Origin: Saccharicrinis sp963675435
Lineage (GTDB): Bacteria > Bacteroidota > Bacteroidia > Bacteroidales > Marinilabiliaceae
Direction of reading: 5' to 3'
Assembly (NCBI GenBank): GCA_963675435.1
Contig: OY776216.1
Location: forward strand, 3,286,001 to 3,350,000
DNA length: 64,000 nt
The notes beneath the pieces are model-generated. The model was not told the DNA's origin. It did not search any database and was given only the letters and a program-made list of their open reading frames with translations. Both the position numbers and the translations under genes were made by a program. Shown in pieces: positions 26,841-35,999 of this stretch (its first letter is position 1; each line of letters begins with the position of its first letter).

Positions 26841-29204
26841 ATGCGCGTTTGTATTGCGGAGAAACCAAGTGTAGCAGGAGAAATAGCAAAAGTTGTTGGT
26901 GCAACTTCCAGAAAAGATGGATATTATGAGGGTAATAACTATCAGGTTACCTGGACATTTGGGCACTTATGCACTCTTAAAGAACCACATGATTATTTAG
27001 CTGAATGGAAAAGATGGAACTTGGGTACTTTGCCTATTATTCCTTCCCATTTTGGGATTAAACTCATTCAGAATAAAGGGGTTGAGAAACAATTTAATGT
27101 GATAGAAAAACTGGTTCAGGCTGCCACAGAAGTTATAAACTGCGGTGATGCCGGACAAGAGGGAGAGGTAATACAACGTTGGGTGCTACAAAAAGCTGGA
27201 TGTAAAGTAAAGATTAAACGTTTATGGATTTCGTCTTTAACAGAGGAGGCGATTCGTGATGGGTTTGATAAACTTTATGACAATGATAAATTTAATCCGC
27301 TTTATGCTGCTGGCAGTTCAAGAGCTATTGGTGATTGGTTGTTGGGAATTAATGCAACACGTTTATATACCATTAAATATAGTCAGCCAGGCACAGTTTT
27401 ATCAATAGGAAGAGTTCAAACGCCAACTTTAGCATTGATTGTAAATAGATATCTTGAAATAGAGAATTTTGTTCCGGAACCATATTGGGAATTAAAAACG
27501 GTTTATAAAGATGTAACGTTTAACTCAAGTCAGGGTAAATTTTCAAGCAAAGAGGAGGGAAGCTCAGCTCTTGAAAAAATAAAGGATAAACCTTTTGAAA
27601 TAACTGATTTTAACAGAAAACCAGGAAAAGAGGCACCGCCAAGGTTATTTGATTTAACATCTTTACAGGTGGAATGTAATAAGAAGTTTGCCTTATCTGC
27701 AGATGAAACATTAAAAGGAATTCAGTCATTATACGAAAAGAAGCTAACTACTTATCCTCGTGTAGATACTACTTATTTAAGTAACGATATTTATCCAAAA
27801 ATTGGTGGTATTCTTAAAGGATTAAAACAATATCAAAACTTGGTAGAACCTCTATTGCAATCTAAAATCAGAAAAAGTAAGAAGGTTTTTGATGATAAAA
27901 AAGTAACCGATCACCATGCCATTATTCCTACAGGAGTTCCTGCTCCAGAAAGTCTTTCGCGTGATGAAAAGTTGATTTATGATACGGTTACAAGGCGTTT
28001 TATTGCAAATTTCTACCCAGATTGTGAAATATCTACAACTACAATATTAGGAAAAGTTGAAGATGTTGATTTTAAAACTTCAGGAAAACAGGTGATTAAA
28101 GAAAACTGGCGGGTTGTATATAAAACCATGGCTGGAAGAAAAGATTCTGATGATAAAATTTTACCAGAATTTGTAATAGGAGAATCGGGACCACATGAAC
28201 CGGATTTTCAAGAGAAAGAAACCCAACCACCAAAGTACTATACAGAAGCTACCTTATTAAGAGCCATGGAAACAGCAGGTAAGCAAGTGGATGATGATGA
28301 GTTGAGGGAATTGATGAAAGAGAATGGTATTGGTCGCCCTTCAACAAGAGCAAATATTATTGAAACTTTATTTAAAAGAAAATATATCTATAAAGTTCGT
28401 AAAAACGTATTACCAACAGCAATGGGTGTTAAACTAATGGAATTTATATCTAATGATTTATTAAAATCGGCTGAGCTAACGGGACTTTGGGAGAAAAAAT
28501 TGAGACAAATAGAAACTGGTGAATATGAAGCCAAAGACTTTATGGCAGAATTAAAGCAAATGGTTTCAGATATTGTGTTTCAGGTAAAGAATGATTACTC
28601 AAAAGGAAAAATTGTATTAGAAGAAGAAGAAAAGGAAAACCCTAAACCCAAAACTACACCAAAGCCAAAGGCCGCCAAGGAACTTAAATGTCCAAGATGT
28701 GGATCTGGCACTATGGTAAAAGGAAATTCTGCCTGGGGATGTTCTGCTTATTCTTCAGGATGTAAAACCTTAATTCCATTTGAATTCCTGGGAAAGAAAT
28801 TAACTGATAAGCAGATAGAAGTTTTAATATTAAAAAGTAAAACACCTACCATAAAAGGCTTTAATCTTGAAGGTAAAAAGGTAAATGGAGTTATAAGCTT
28901 TGACGATAATTTTGAATTAAGACTCGAAGAAGATGAAAAGAAGCCATTATTATGTCCTAAGTGTAAAACAGGAAAAATTCTTAAGGGAAATTCAGCTTGG
29001 GGATGTTCCAATTATGCTAATGGATGCAGGGTAATTATACCTTTTGAATTTTTAAAGAAAAAATTAACAGATACGCATATGGAAGCATTGGTTTTAAAAG
29101 GAAAAACAAATAAGTTAAAAGGATTTAGCATCAGTGAAGATAAAAACAATGTGGCAGGGTTTATAGATTGGGATGAAAATTATAATTTGAGATTTAATGA
29201 ATAA
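26841..29204 (+). CDS. topB: DNA topoisomerase III
   Basis: 787 aa type IA topoisomerase. The Toprim domain has E7 (CIAEKPS) and the DAGQEGE acidic triplet; the active-site tyrosine is Y305 in YPRVDT. The central strand-passage arch is complete (ENGIGRPSTRA). The C-terminus contains two copies of a zinc-ribbon repeat (CPRC...CSAYSSGC and CPKC...CSNYANGC, about residues 614-787) joined by an acidic/proline-rich linker. It relaxes or decatenates DNA via single-strand passage. Confidence 0.96.
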   Translation: MRVCIAEKPSVAGEIAKVVGATSRKDGYYEGNNYQVTWTFGHLCTLKEPHDYLAEWKRWNLGTLPIIPSHFGIKLIQNKGVEKQFNVIEKLVQAATEVINCGDAGQEGEVIQRWVLQKAGCKVKIKRLWISSLTEEAIRDGFDKLYDNDKFNPLYAAGSSRAIGDWLLGINATRLYTIKYSQPGTVLSIGRVQTPTLALIVNRYLEIENFVPEPYWELKTVYKDVTFNSSQGKFSSKEEGSSALEKIKDKPFEITDFNRKPGKEAPPRLFDLTSLQVECNKKFALSADETLKGIQSLYEKKLTTYPRVDTTYLSNDIYPKIGGILKGLKQYQNLVEPLLQSKIRKSKKVFDDKKVTDHHAIIPTGVPAPESLSRDEKLIYDTVTRRFIANFYPDCEISTTTILGKVEDVDFKTSGKQVIKENWRVVYKTMAGRKDSDDKILPEFVIGESGPHEPDFQEKETQPPKYYTEATLLRAMETAGKQVDDDELRELMKENGIGRPSTRANIIETLFKRKYIYKVRKNVLPTAMGVKLMEFISNDLLKSAELTGLWEKKLRQIETGEYEAKDFMAELKQMVSDIVFQVKNDYSKGKIVLEEEEKENPKPKTTPKPKAAKELKCPRCGSGTMVKGNSAWGCSAYSSGCKTLIPFEFLGKKLTDKQIEVLILKSKTPTIKGFNLEGKKVNGVISFDDNFELRLEEDEKKPLLCPKCKTGKILKGNSAWGCSNYANGCRVIIPFEFLKKKLTDTHMEALVLKGKTNKLKGFSISEDKNNVAGFIDWDENYNLRFNE

Positions 29205-29270
29205 GTATATTCAAACCGATCTGTTATTAATATATCATAACCTAAATTTCCTTTGCCCATTTTAAAATTT

Positions 29271-29278
29271 TATATTTG
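29271..29278 (+). promoter_or_regulatory. -7 promoter element of dnaX
   Basis: TATATTTG, a perfect TAnnTTTG, 20 nt before the dnaX start. A TTTG at 29252-29255 is upstream, but the 15-nt spacing is shorter than usual. Confidence 0.45.
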
Positions 29279-29298
29279 CGTTCAACAAAAAAATATAC

Positions 29299-30405
29299 AT
29301 GGATTATATTGTATCAGCCCGTAAGTATCGTCCTTCAACTTTTGTTTCAGTTGTTGGACAGCAAAATATTACAACAACATTAAAGAATGCAATTAAAGGA
29401 AGCCAGTTAGCTCATGCCTACTTGTTTTGCGGACCAAGAGGTGTTGGTAAAACTACTTGTGCTCGTATCTTTGCAAAAACGATTAACTGTTCAAATATAA
29501 CTGATGATTTTGAAGCTTGTAATGAATGTGAATCGTGTAAGTCTTTTAATGAAAATAGGTCTTACAATATTCATGAGCTTGATGGTGCTTCAAATAACTC
29601 GGTAGAAGATATCAGAAGTCTTATAGACAAGGTTCGAGTTCCTCCTCAAATAGGAAGTTATAGCGTATATATCATCGATGAGGTTCATATGTTATCTCAG
29701 GCAGCATTTAATGCATTTCTTAAAACGCTTGAGGAACCTCCCAAACATGCGATATTTATTTTAGCAACAACTGAAAAACATAAAATATTACCTACGATTT
29801 TATCTCGTTGTCAGATTTATGATTTTAACAGAATTACAATTGAAGATGCAGTAGGGCACCTACAGTATGTTGCGCAAAGTGAAAGCATAAGTGTTGAAGA
29901 AGAGGGGTTAACCGTAATTGCGCAAAAGGCAGACGGTGCCATGCGTGATGCGTTGTCAATCTTTGATCAGATTGTGGCTTTTTCTGGTAAAAGTATTACT
30001 TATCAGCAGGTTATTGATAATCTTAATGTATTAGATTACGACTTTTACTTTAGATTAGTAGATGCTTTTTTAGCTGAAGATACAACGCAAACATTGCTAA
30101 TTTTTGATGAAATATTGAAAAGAGGTTTTGATGCGCATCATTTTATTTCAGGTTTAAGCTCGCATTTACGTGATTTATTGGTATGTAAAGACACTGCTAC
30201 TGTTCAGTTGTTGGATGTTGGAGCAAAAGTTAAGGAAAAATATGCCAGTCAGGCGCAAAGCAGTACGATTAACTTTTTAATTGATGCACTTGAAATAACC
30301 AATACATGTGATCTTCAATATCGTGTAGCAAAGAATAAACGACTTCATGTTGAATTTGCCTTGTTGAAAGTGGCTCGTGTTCTGGATGAACAAAGAAAAA
30401 AGTAA
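29299..30405 (+). CDS. dnaX: DNA polymerase III subunit gamma (0-frame product of dnaX)
   Basis: Clamp-loader ATPase, 368 aa in the 0 frame. Walker A GPRGVGKTT (45-53), zinc cysteines C64, C74, C77 and C80, Walker B IIDEVHML (125-132), the LKTLEEPP region and sensor 1 LATTE are all present. Domain III follows, and the frame stops at TAA (30403-30405) exactly where the tau-specific linker should begin. The stop sits directly after A AAA AAG, so this short form resembles bacterial gamma. The rest of dnaX continues in the -1 frame (next entries). Confidence 0.93.
   Translation: MDYIVSARKYRPSTFVSVVGQQNITTTLKNAIKGSQLAHAYLFCGPRGVGKTTCARIFAKTINCSNITDDFEACNECESCKSFNENRSYNIHELDGASNNSVEDIRSLIDKVRVPPQIGSYSVYIIDEVHMLSQAAFNAFLKTLEEPPKHAIFILATTEKHKILPTILSRCQIYDFNRITIEDAVGHLQYVAQSESISVEEEGLTVIAQKADGAMRDALSIFDQIVAFSGKSITYQQVIDNLNVLDYDFYFRLVDAFLAEDTTQTLLIFDEILKRGFDAHHFISGLSSHLRDLLVCKDTATVQLLDVGAKVKEKYASQAQSSTINFLIDALEITNTCDLQYRVAKNKRLHVEFALLKVARVLDEQRKK
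30396..30402 (+). other. candidate programmed -1 frameshift site in dnaX
   Basis: The heptamer A AAA AAG is in the correct X XXY YYZ phase relative to the dnaX frame and is followed immediately by TAA. The same heptamer drives -1 frameshifting in E. coli dnaX. Slipping here gives a continuous 581-aa protein ending at 31043. Downstream, CGGTT and AACCG flank about 24 nt and could form a weak stimulatory stem. A missing A (six read instead of seven) from a sequencing error would look identical. Confidence 0.6.
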
Positions 30406-31043
30406 AGAAAAAGACAGAGTCTCAAAACGGTTCCGGTAAGAGTGTGGGGAAAGCATCAACCGGGGCTCCGTCTGGCAGTAAATCACAAACTGTTACTTCC
30501 GTTACTAAAACAAAGCCATATCAGGGAGGAGTAAAAAAAGAAACCAGAAATCCGTTAAAAACCATTTCGTTAAAGGCGGCATTGTCTGGAGATTCTGATT
30601 TATTAAAGACTAAAACAGCAAAAACTGAAACAAAAGAAGAGGTTGTTGAAGTTTTTGTTGATCCAACTTGGAATGAACTTGTAAGTCAGGAAAAATTAAA
30701 AGAATGTTGGTTAGAATACCGAAATCGAATTCAAGGCACTAATGCCCGATTAAGTAGTATAATGTCTAATCATCTGCCTGAGTTAAAAAATGAAACAGTA
30801 ATTTATGTTGGGCTGAAGAATATTACTCAGGAAAAAGAACTAAATGAAGAAAAAGGTAAGCTTTATGGATTTTTAAGGAGTGAATTAAGAAATGCTAAAT
30901 TAATGCTTGAAACAGAAATTATTTTAGTTGAGGGTACAGTTAAAAAAGCATTTACGGCAGCAGAACGAGCCAAATTAATGGCAGAAAAAAATCCATCATT
31001 ATTACTTTTAACCAAAAAGTTTGATTTAGATGTTGAAATTTAA
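30402..31043 (+). CDS. dnaX: tau-specific C-terminal part of dnaX (-1 frame)
   Basis: 213 codons in the -1 frame from the slippery site. A low-complexity basic, S/T/G/K-rich linker runs to about 30640, followed by a folded C-terminal domain (DPTWNELVSQEKLKECWLEYRNRI, LRSELRNAKLMLETEIILVEG, LTKKFDLDVEI), the expected tau domain that contacts the polymerase. A GTG at 30444 could start an independent fragment, but there is no ribosome site, and the linker before it is also open, so expression by frameshifting (or transcriptional slippage on the A run) is more likely. Confidence 0.75.
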   Translation, partial: VKKKTESQNGSGKSVGKASTGAPSGSKSQTVTSVTKTKPYQGGVKKETRNPLKTISLKAALSGDSDLLKTKTAKTETKEEVVEVFVDPTWNELVSQEKLKECWLEYRNRIQGTNARLSSIMSNHLPELKNETVIYVGLKNITQEKELNEEKGKLYGFLRSELRNAKLMLETEIILVEGTVKKAFTAAERAKLMAEKNPSLLLLTKKFDLDVEI

Positions 31044-31178
31044 AGTTAGGATAAACAATATGAATTTCAGCTTGTTAAATTAACGTTAAATTAAATATTG
31101 AAATAACATAACCATTTATATTAAAGAGATTTGGAGATGAGTTAACTTAAACTCTAAATCAGAAAACACTTTTTGATT

Positions 31179-33404
31179 ATGACAAAAACATCAAAAATTA
31201 TTTACACTAAAACCGATGAAGCACCGGCTTTAGCAACCTATTCTTTTTTACCAATAATTAAAGCTTTTACTAAGGCTGTTGATGTTGAGGTTGAATTGAA
31301 AGATATTTCTTTAGTAGGAAGAATTATAGCTAATTTTCCTGAAAATCTGACCAATGAGCAAAAGCAACCTGATGCTTTAGCTCAGTTAGGAGAGTTGGCA
31401 AAACAACCAGAAGCAAACATTATTAAGTTGCCAAATATTAGTGCTTCCATTCCACAGTTAATTGCAGCAATTGCTGAACTTAAAGAACATGGTTATGATG
31501 TTCCAGAATATCCAACGGAACCAAAAACTAAAGAAGAAGAAGAAATTAAAGCTAAATATTCAAAAATTTTAGGTAGTGCAGTAAATCCTGTGTTAAGAGA
31601 AGGAAATTCTGATCGTAGGGTTGCTGATGCTGTGAAAGAATATGCTAAAAACAATCCACATTCAATGGGTGTATGGAGTAAAGATTCCAAATCGCATGTT
31701 GCACATATGGAGGAAGGAGATTTTTACTCAAGTGAGAAGTCATATGTTTCTCCAAAAGAGGATGTGGTTAAAATTGAGTTAATTCAAAGGGATAGTAATA
31801 TTACCGTTTTAAAAGAAAAAACGCCATTACTATCCGGAGAGGTAATAGATGGTTCTGTAATGAGTGTAAGCGCATTACGTGCTTTTTATGCTAAAGAAAT
31901 TAAAGCTGCAAAAGAAGAAGATGTATTATTATCTCTTCATTTAAAAGCTACCATGATGAAAGTGTCTGACCCGGTAATGTTTGGGCATGCAGTTACAGTT
32001 TATTATAAAGATGTTTTTGAAAAATATGCTACAGAATTTGCAGAATTAGGTGTAGACCCAAGTAATGGTCTTGGAGATGTATACGCCAAAATTGCTTTAT
32101 TGTCAGCAGATAAAAAGAAAGAGATAGAAGAAGCTCTGTTAGCAGTATATGCAACAAATCCTGAGTTAGCCATGGTTAATTCAGATAAAGGTATTACAAA
32201 TCTTCATGTTCCTAGTGATATTATTGTTGACGCCTCAATGCCTGCAGCTTTAAGAACTTCAGGAAAAATGTGGGGACCAGATGGTAACCTTAAAGATACA
32301 AAAGCTATGATTCCGGATAGATGTTATGCTGGAATATATCAGGAAGTAATTTCTTTCTGTAAAGAAAATGGCGCTTTTGATGTTACTACTATGGGTAACG
32401 TATCAAATGTAGGTTTGATGGCTCAAAAAGCTGAAGAATATGGTTCTCATGATAAAACATTTATCATTCCAGCCGCAGGAAAAGTTAAAGTTTCTACTAC
32501 TGATGGAACTGTTGTTTTTGAGCATGAAGTTGAAGAGGGAGATATCTGGAGAATGTGTCAAACCAAAGATTTACCAATAAAAGATTGGGTTAAATTAGCA
32601 GTGAATAGAGCCAAGGCTACAGGAAATCCTGCTATCTTTTGGTTAGATAATAACAGAGCCCATGATGTTAATCTTATTGCTAAGGTTGAAGAGTATTTAA
32701 AAGAGTATGATTTATCTGGTTTAGAAGTTGAAATTAAGACTCCGGTTAAAGCGATGCAATATACTCTTAAACGAGTTATAGAAGGTAAGGATACGATTTC
32801 AGTAACTGGAAATGTTTTAAGAGATTACTTAACAGATTTATTTCCGATTTTAGAACTTGGAACAAGTGCAAAAATGTTATCAATTGTACCATTGTTAGCT
32901 GGTGGTGGTTTATATGAAACAGGAGCTGGAGGTTCAGCACCTAAGCATGTTCAGCAATTTTTGAGTGAAGGTCACCTTCGTTGGGATTCATTAGGTGAGT
33001 TTTTAGCATTAGCTGTTTCACTTGAGGATATAGGCAATAAATCAGCGAACAAAAAAGCTGTTATTTTAGCAAATGCATTAAATAAAGCCAATAGCGAGTT
33101 TTTAAGAAATGATAAGTCACCATCTCGTAAAGTAAATGAAATGGATAACAGAGGTAGTCATTTTTATTTAACGTTATATTGGGCACAAGCAATGGCTGAG
33201 CAAAATGAAGATGTTGAATTAAAAGATCGATTTGCAAACCTTGCTAAAGCACTAGAAGAAAATGAAAGTACAATTCTTGATGATTTGATAAAATGTCAGG
33301 GGGCAGCAGTTAATATCGGCGGATATTACCAACCAGATGAGAAATTAGCTTTTGAGGCAATGAGGCCAAGTGAACGTTTTAACAGTGCTATTGCAGCATT
33401 ATAA
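31179..33404 (+). CDS. isocitrate dehydrogenase, NADP-dependent, monomeric type
   Basis: About 741 aa, the size of the monomeric IDH family, which differs from dimeric Icd. Recognised from MTKTSKIIYTKTDEAPALATYS, NSDRRVADAVKEYAK, SVSALRAFY, MFGHAVTVYY and GSAPKHVQQF. It converts isocitrate to 2-oxoglutarate with NADPH production. The start is set at the ATG at 31179 rather than the TTG two codons earlier. It is a single-gene unit with a terminator behind it. Confidence 0.96.
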   Translation: MTKTSKIIYTKTDEAPALATYSFLPIIKAFTKAVDVEVELKDISLVGRIIANFPENLTNEQKQPDALAQLGELAKQPEANIIKLPNISASIPQLIAAIAELKEHGYDVPEYPTEPKTKEEEEIKAKYSKILGSAVNPVLREGNSDRRVADAVKEYAKNNPHSMGVWSKDSKSHVAHMEEGDFYSSEKSYVSPKEDVVKIELIQRDSNITVLKEKTPLLSGEVIDGSVMSVSALRAFYAKEIKAAKEEDVLLSLHLKATMMKVSDPVMFGHAVTVYYKDVFEKYATEFAELGVDPSNGLGDVYAKIALLSADKKKEIEEALLAVYATNPELAMVNSDKGITNLHVPSDIIVDASMPAALRTSGKMWGPDGNLKDTKAMIPDRCYAGIYQEVISFCKENGAFDVTTMGNVSNVGLMAQKAEEYGSHDKTFIIPAAGKVKVSTTDGTVVFEHEVEEGDIWRMCQTKDLPIKDWVKLAVNRAKATGNPAIFWLDNNRAHDVNLIAKVEEYLKEYDLSGLEVEIKTPVKAMQYTLKRVIEGKDTISVTGNVLRDYLTDLFPILELGTSAKMLSIVPLLAGGGLYETGAGGSAPKHVQQFLSEGHLRWDSLGEFLALAVSLEDIGNKSANKKAVILANALNKANSEFLRNDKSPSRKVNEMDNRGSHFYLTLYWAQAMAEQNEDVELKDRFANLAKALEENESTILDDLIKCQGAAVNIGGYYQPDEKLAFEAMRPSERFNSAIAAL

Positions 33405-33431
33405 AAATACAAAAATAAGATATTGATATTG

Positions 33432-33461
33432 AGCCGGATTAATTGTTAATCCGGCTTTTTT
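33432..33461 (+). terminator. intrinsic terminator after isocitrate dehydrogenase
   Basis: AGCCGGATTAA (33432-33442) pairs perfectly with 33446-33456 around a 3-nt loop, followed by T6. Confidence 0.92.
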
Positions 33462-33671
33462 GTGACTGTTATAAAATATTTGAGGGGATAAATGACCTGT
33501 ATATGCTTTTTAAAAAGTAAAGTCATAGCAGAATCAATGATTTCTTAAAATTTAGGACGTTTTAACGCTATTTGTTTTAATTAGTCAATAATTTGCATTT
33601 ACTTTGTAAGCTCAAACTTCAAAAGCTTTGGCAAGCACGTCATTATTTGTTTTCTTAAATTTGTATGTACT

Positions 33672-33833
33672 TTCGGGAATAAAACAGTGTATTAATTCGA
33701 AGAATTTTAATACAAGTTGATGTTTTTTTAATATTCCGGAAAATGAATTAATGATGTATCCTTTAATAAACATAAAGTTTATCTAATTGTATCATTAATT
33801 ATAAGATAAATGATGAATCGCATTTTAATGCGA
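33672..33833. promoter_or_regulatory. nested palindromes upstream of pta
   Basis: TTCGGGAATA (33672-33681) and TATTCCGGAA (33732-33741) are inverted with one mismatch and enclose TGTATTA/TAATACA (33688-33714). A separate perfect palindrome TCGCATT-tt-AATGCGA lies at 33818-33833, about 50 bp before pta. The rest of this 420-bp gap shows nothing else. The sites could be operators for the fermentation genes; no regulator is identified. Confidence 0.45.
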
Positions 33834-33885
33834 AATATTATGCAATAATTTTACATTTTAATTAATAATAAAATACTTTCAAGAT

Positions 33886-34890
33886 ATGGAATTTATAAAC
33901 AAGCTTAAAGCCAAAGCAAAAGAAAATAAAAAGAGAATTGTTCTTCCTGAGGGATTAGAAGAAAGAACACTTCAAGCTGCAGATATTATTATTAGCGAAG
34001 ATTTTGCTGATGTAATTTTAATTGGTAATCCTGCTAAAATTGTTGAAGAGGCTACACGCTTAGGTCTAAAAAACTTGGATAAAGCAACAATTGTTGATCC
34101 TGAAAATCACGAAAAGAAAGAAGTTTATATCGATTTGTTAGTTGAACTTAGAAAGAAAAAAGGTTTAACTAAAGAACAAGCAGAAAAATTAGTTGTACAG
34201 CCATTATACTTATCTACATTAATGATTAAAAATGGAGATGCAGATGGTGAGGTTGCAGGTGCTGAAAATGCAACAGGTGATGTTTTACGTCCTGCATTTC
34301 AGGTTGTAAAAACTTTACCTGGAATTAGTGTTGTTTCAGGTGCATTTATTATGATTTTACCAGAAGATGAGTTTGGTGATAATGGTATGATGGTATTTGC
34401 AGACTGTGCTGTTCACCCAAATCCAACTGCTAGTGAATTAGCTGAAATTGCGGTTACTACTGGTAAAACAACAAAATCAATCGCAGGTATTGAGCCACGT
34501 ATCGCAATGTTGAGTTTTTCAACAAAAGGAAGTGCAAAACATGAAATGGTTGATAAAGTTGTAGAAGCTACTAGATTAGCTAAAGAAATGGCTCCAGAGT
34601 TAAAAATTGATGGCGAACTTCAGGCAGATGCTGCAATAGTTGAAGCAATTGGAGCAAAGAAAGCACCAGGAAGTGAAATTGCAGGAAAAGCTAATGTACT
34701 AGTATTTCCAACTCTTGAGGTAGGAAATATTGCTTATAAATTAGTACAACGTATGGGGCATGCAGAAGCTATCGGACCTGTACTACAAGGAATGGCTGCT
34801 CCAATCAATGATTTATCAAGAGGTTGTTCAGTGAGTGATATTGTAAACCTAGTAGCAATTACAGCAAATCAAGCTGCTGGTAATATGTAA
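33886..34890 (+). CDS. pta: phosphate acetyltransferase
   Basis: 334 aa, the short single-domain Pta type. Interconverts acetyl-CoA and acetyl phosphate. Family features: RIVLPEGLEERTLQAADII at the N-terminus, the central GAENATGDVLRPAFQVVKT, and DGELQADAAIVE...KAPGSEIAGKANVLVFPTLEVGNIAYKLVQR. It leads a cluster with an hbd-like gene and ackA, so acetate formation with substrate-level ATP is the likely role. Confidence 0.95.
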   Translation: MEFINKLKAKAKENKKRIVLPEGLEERTLQAADIIISEDFADVILIGNPAKIVEEATRLGLKNLDKATIVDPENHEKKEVYIDLLVELRKKKGLTKEQAEKLVVQPLYLSTLMIKNGDADGEVAGAENATGDVLRPAFQVVKTLPGISVVSGAFIMILPEDEFGDNGMMVFADCAVHPNPTASELAEIAVTTGKTTKSIAGIEPRIAMLSFSTKGSAKHEMVDKVVEATRLAKEMAPELKIDGELQADAAIVEAIGAKKAPGSEIAGKANVLVFPTLEVGNIAYKLVQRMGHAEAIGPVLQGMAAPINDLSRGCSVSDIVNLVAITANQAAGNM

Positions 34891-34914
34891 TCCTTTCTTT
34901 AGAAAGGATTTTTT
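34891..34914 (+). terminator. short hairpin directly after pta
   Basis: TCCTTTCT (34891-34898) pairs with AGAAAGGA (34901-34908) with a 2-nt loop and T6. It starts at the base after the pta stop and may only reduce read-through into the next gene. Confidence 0.65.
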
Positions 34915-34993
34915 CTGAAATAAAGTACTGCACTGTACAATGCTTACTTTATAAGGGTATAAGAAGTTTATAATAAGTAAATACTATAAATAA

Positions 34994-35950
34994 ATGGCTG
35001 AAATTCTAGTAGAACCTATAGAAGGTTATGCGCTAAGTAAAAACAAAAAGAAAGGAACTACTTTATTTTCAAAAGTAGGAGTTGTTGGCTGTGGAAAAGA
35101 AGGACAGAGTATTGCTCGTATCGCCAGTTGGCATGGAATGGAGGTAGTTTTTCTTGAGCTTACTGAAGAAAAAATTGAAACGGCTATTGCCAATATTGGT
35201 AAAGAGCTTGACAATAGAATTGAAAACTGGGGTTTAACACCTAGTGAAAAGAAAGCTATAATGAGTCGCATTAAAGGTACTATGGATTATAAGGACCTTG
35301 TAGAATGTGATTTTGTTATTGAAGCAATTCGTTCAGATGATAAAGGCGCGCGAAGTATTGATGCTCGTAAGGAAGTGTTTAAAAATATTGAAGAGATTGT
35401 TCGTGAAGATACTATTATCGCAACCAACTCTACAACAATTATTATCACCGAGCTAGCATCAGAAATGAAAAAACCAGAAAGATGTATTAGCTTACACTTT
35501 TTTGTTACTTCACCTGAGGCTAGAATTATTGAGGTTGTTAAAGGATTGTATACTTCAGAAGAAGTGTATAACAAAGTATGTACTTTTGTTAAATTAATTA
35601 ACAGAGATGTCATTCCTGTAGAAGAGTCTGCTGGTTTAGTAAGTGTACGTTTGTACGTTACATTGTTAAACGAAGCATGCCAAGTTCTTATGGAAGGTAT
35701 TGCTACAATGAGCGATATTGATAAAACTATGAAAGTTGGTTTGGGAATGCGATTTGGACCTTTCAGAACTGCGGATATTATTGGTTTAAGCAAAATAACT
35801 AAATGGATGGATAATTTATATGAAGAGTTTGGTAGCTCAAAATATAAGCCATCTCCTCTAATTAAAAGATTAGTTAGAGCAAAACATTTAGGGGTAGTTT
35901 CAGGAGAAGGATTCTACAAATATGATGAAAATGGAGATGTGATTTCTTAA
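34994..35950 (+). CDS. 3-hydroxyacyl-CoA (3-hydroxybutyryl-CoA) dehydrogenase family protein
   Basis: 318 aa. An NAD-binding Rossmann domain (VGVVGCGKEGQSIARIA, about 28-44) and the C-terminal dehydrogenase domain (VSVRLYVTLLNEACQVLMEGIATMSDIDKTMKVGLGMRFGPFRTADIIGL). The catalytic His is in SLHFF, but the usual NPPP after it is replaced by VTSP, and the nucleotide motif GCGKEG is unusual. It may therefore act on an altered substrate. Sitting between pta and ackA, it suggests reduction of acetoacetyl-CoA in butyrate-type fermentation. Confidence 0.87.
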   Translation: MAEILVEPIEGYALSKNKKKGTTLFSKVGVVGCGKEGQSIARIASWHGMEVVFLELTEEKIETAIANIGKELDNRIENWGLTPSEKKAIMSRIKGTMDYKDLVECDFVIEAIRSDDKGARSIDARKEVFKNIEEIVREDTIIATNSTTIIITELASEMKKPERCISLHFFVTSPEARIIEVVKGLYTSEEVYNKVCTFVKLINRDVIPVEESAGLVSVRLYVTLLNEACQVLMEGIATMSDIDKTMKVGLGMRFGPFRTADIIGLSKITKWMDNLYEEFGSSKYKPSPLIKRLVRAKHLGVVSGEGFYKYDENGDVIS

Positions 35951-35999
35951 TCATTTGTAGTTTTTTATTATCAATTACGAAAAGTTTAAATCAATAAGA

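Noticed and set aside
30444..31043. Independent 199-aa gene starting with GTG after dnaX
   Set aside because: The frame is open back to the slippery site, encodes the tau C-terminal domain and lacks its own start signals, so it was annotated as the -1 continuation of dnaX.
35287..35793. 168-aa frame on the - strand over the 3-hydroxyacyl-CoA dehydrogenase gene
   Set aside because: Shadow of a well-supported gene with conserved motifs on the + strand.
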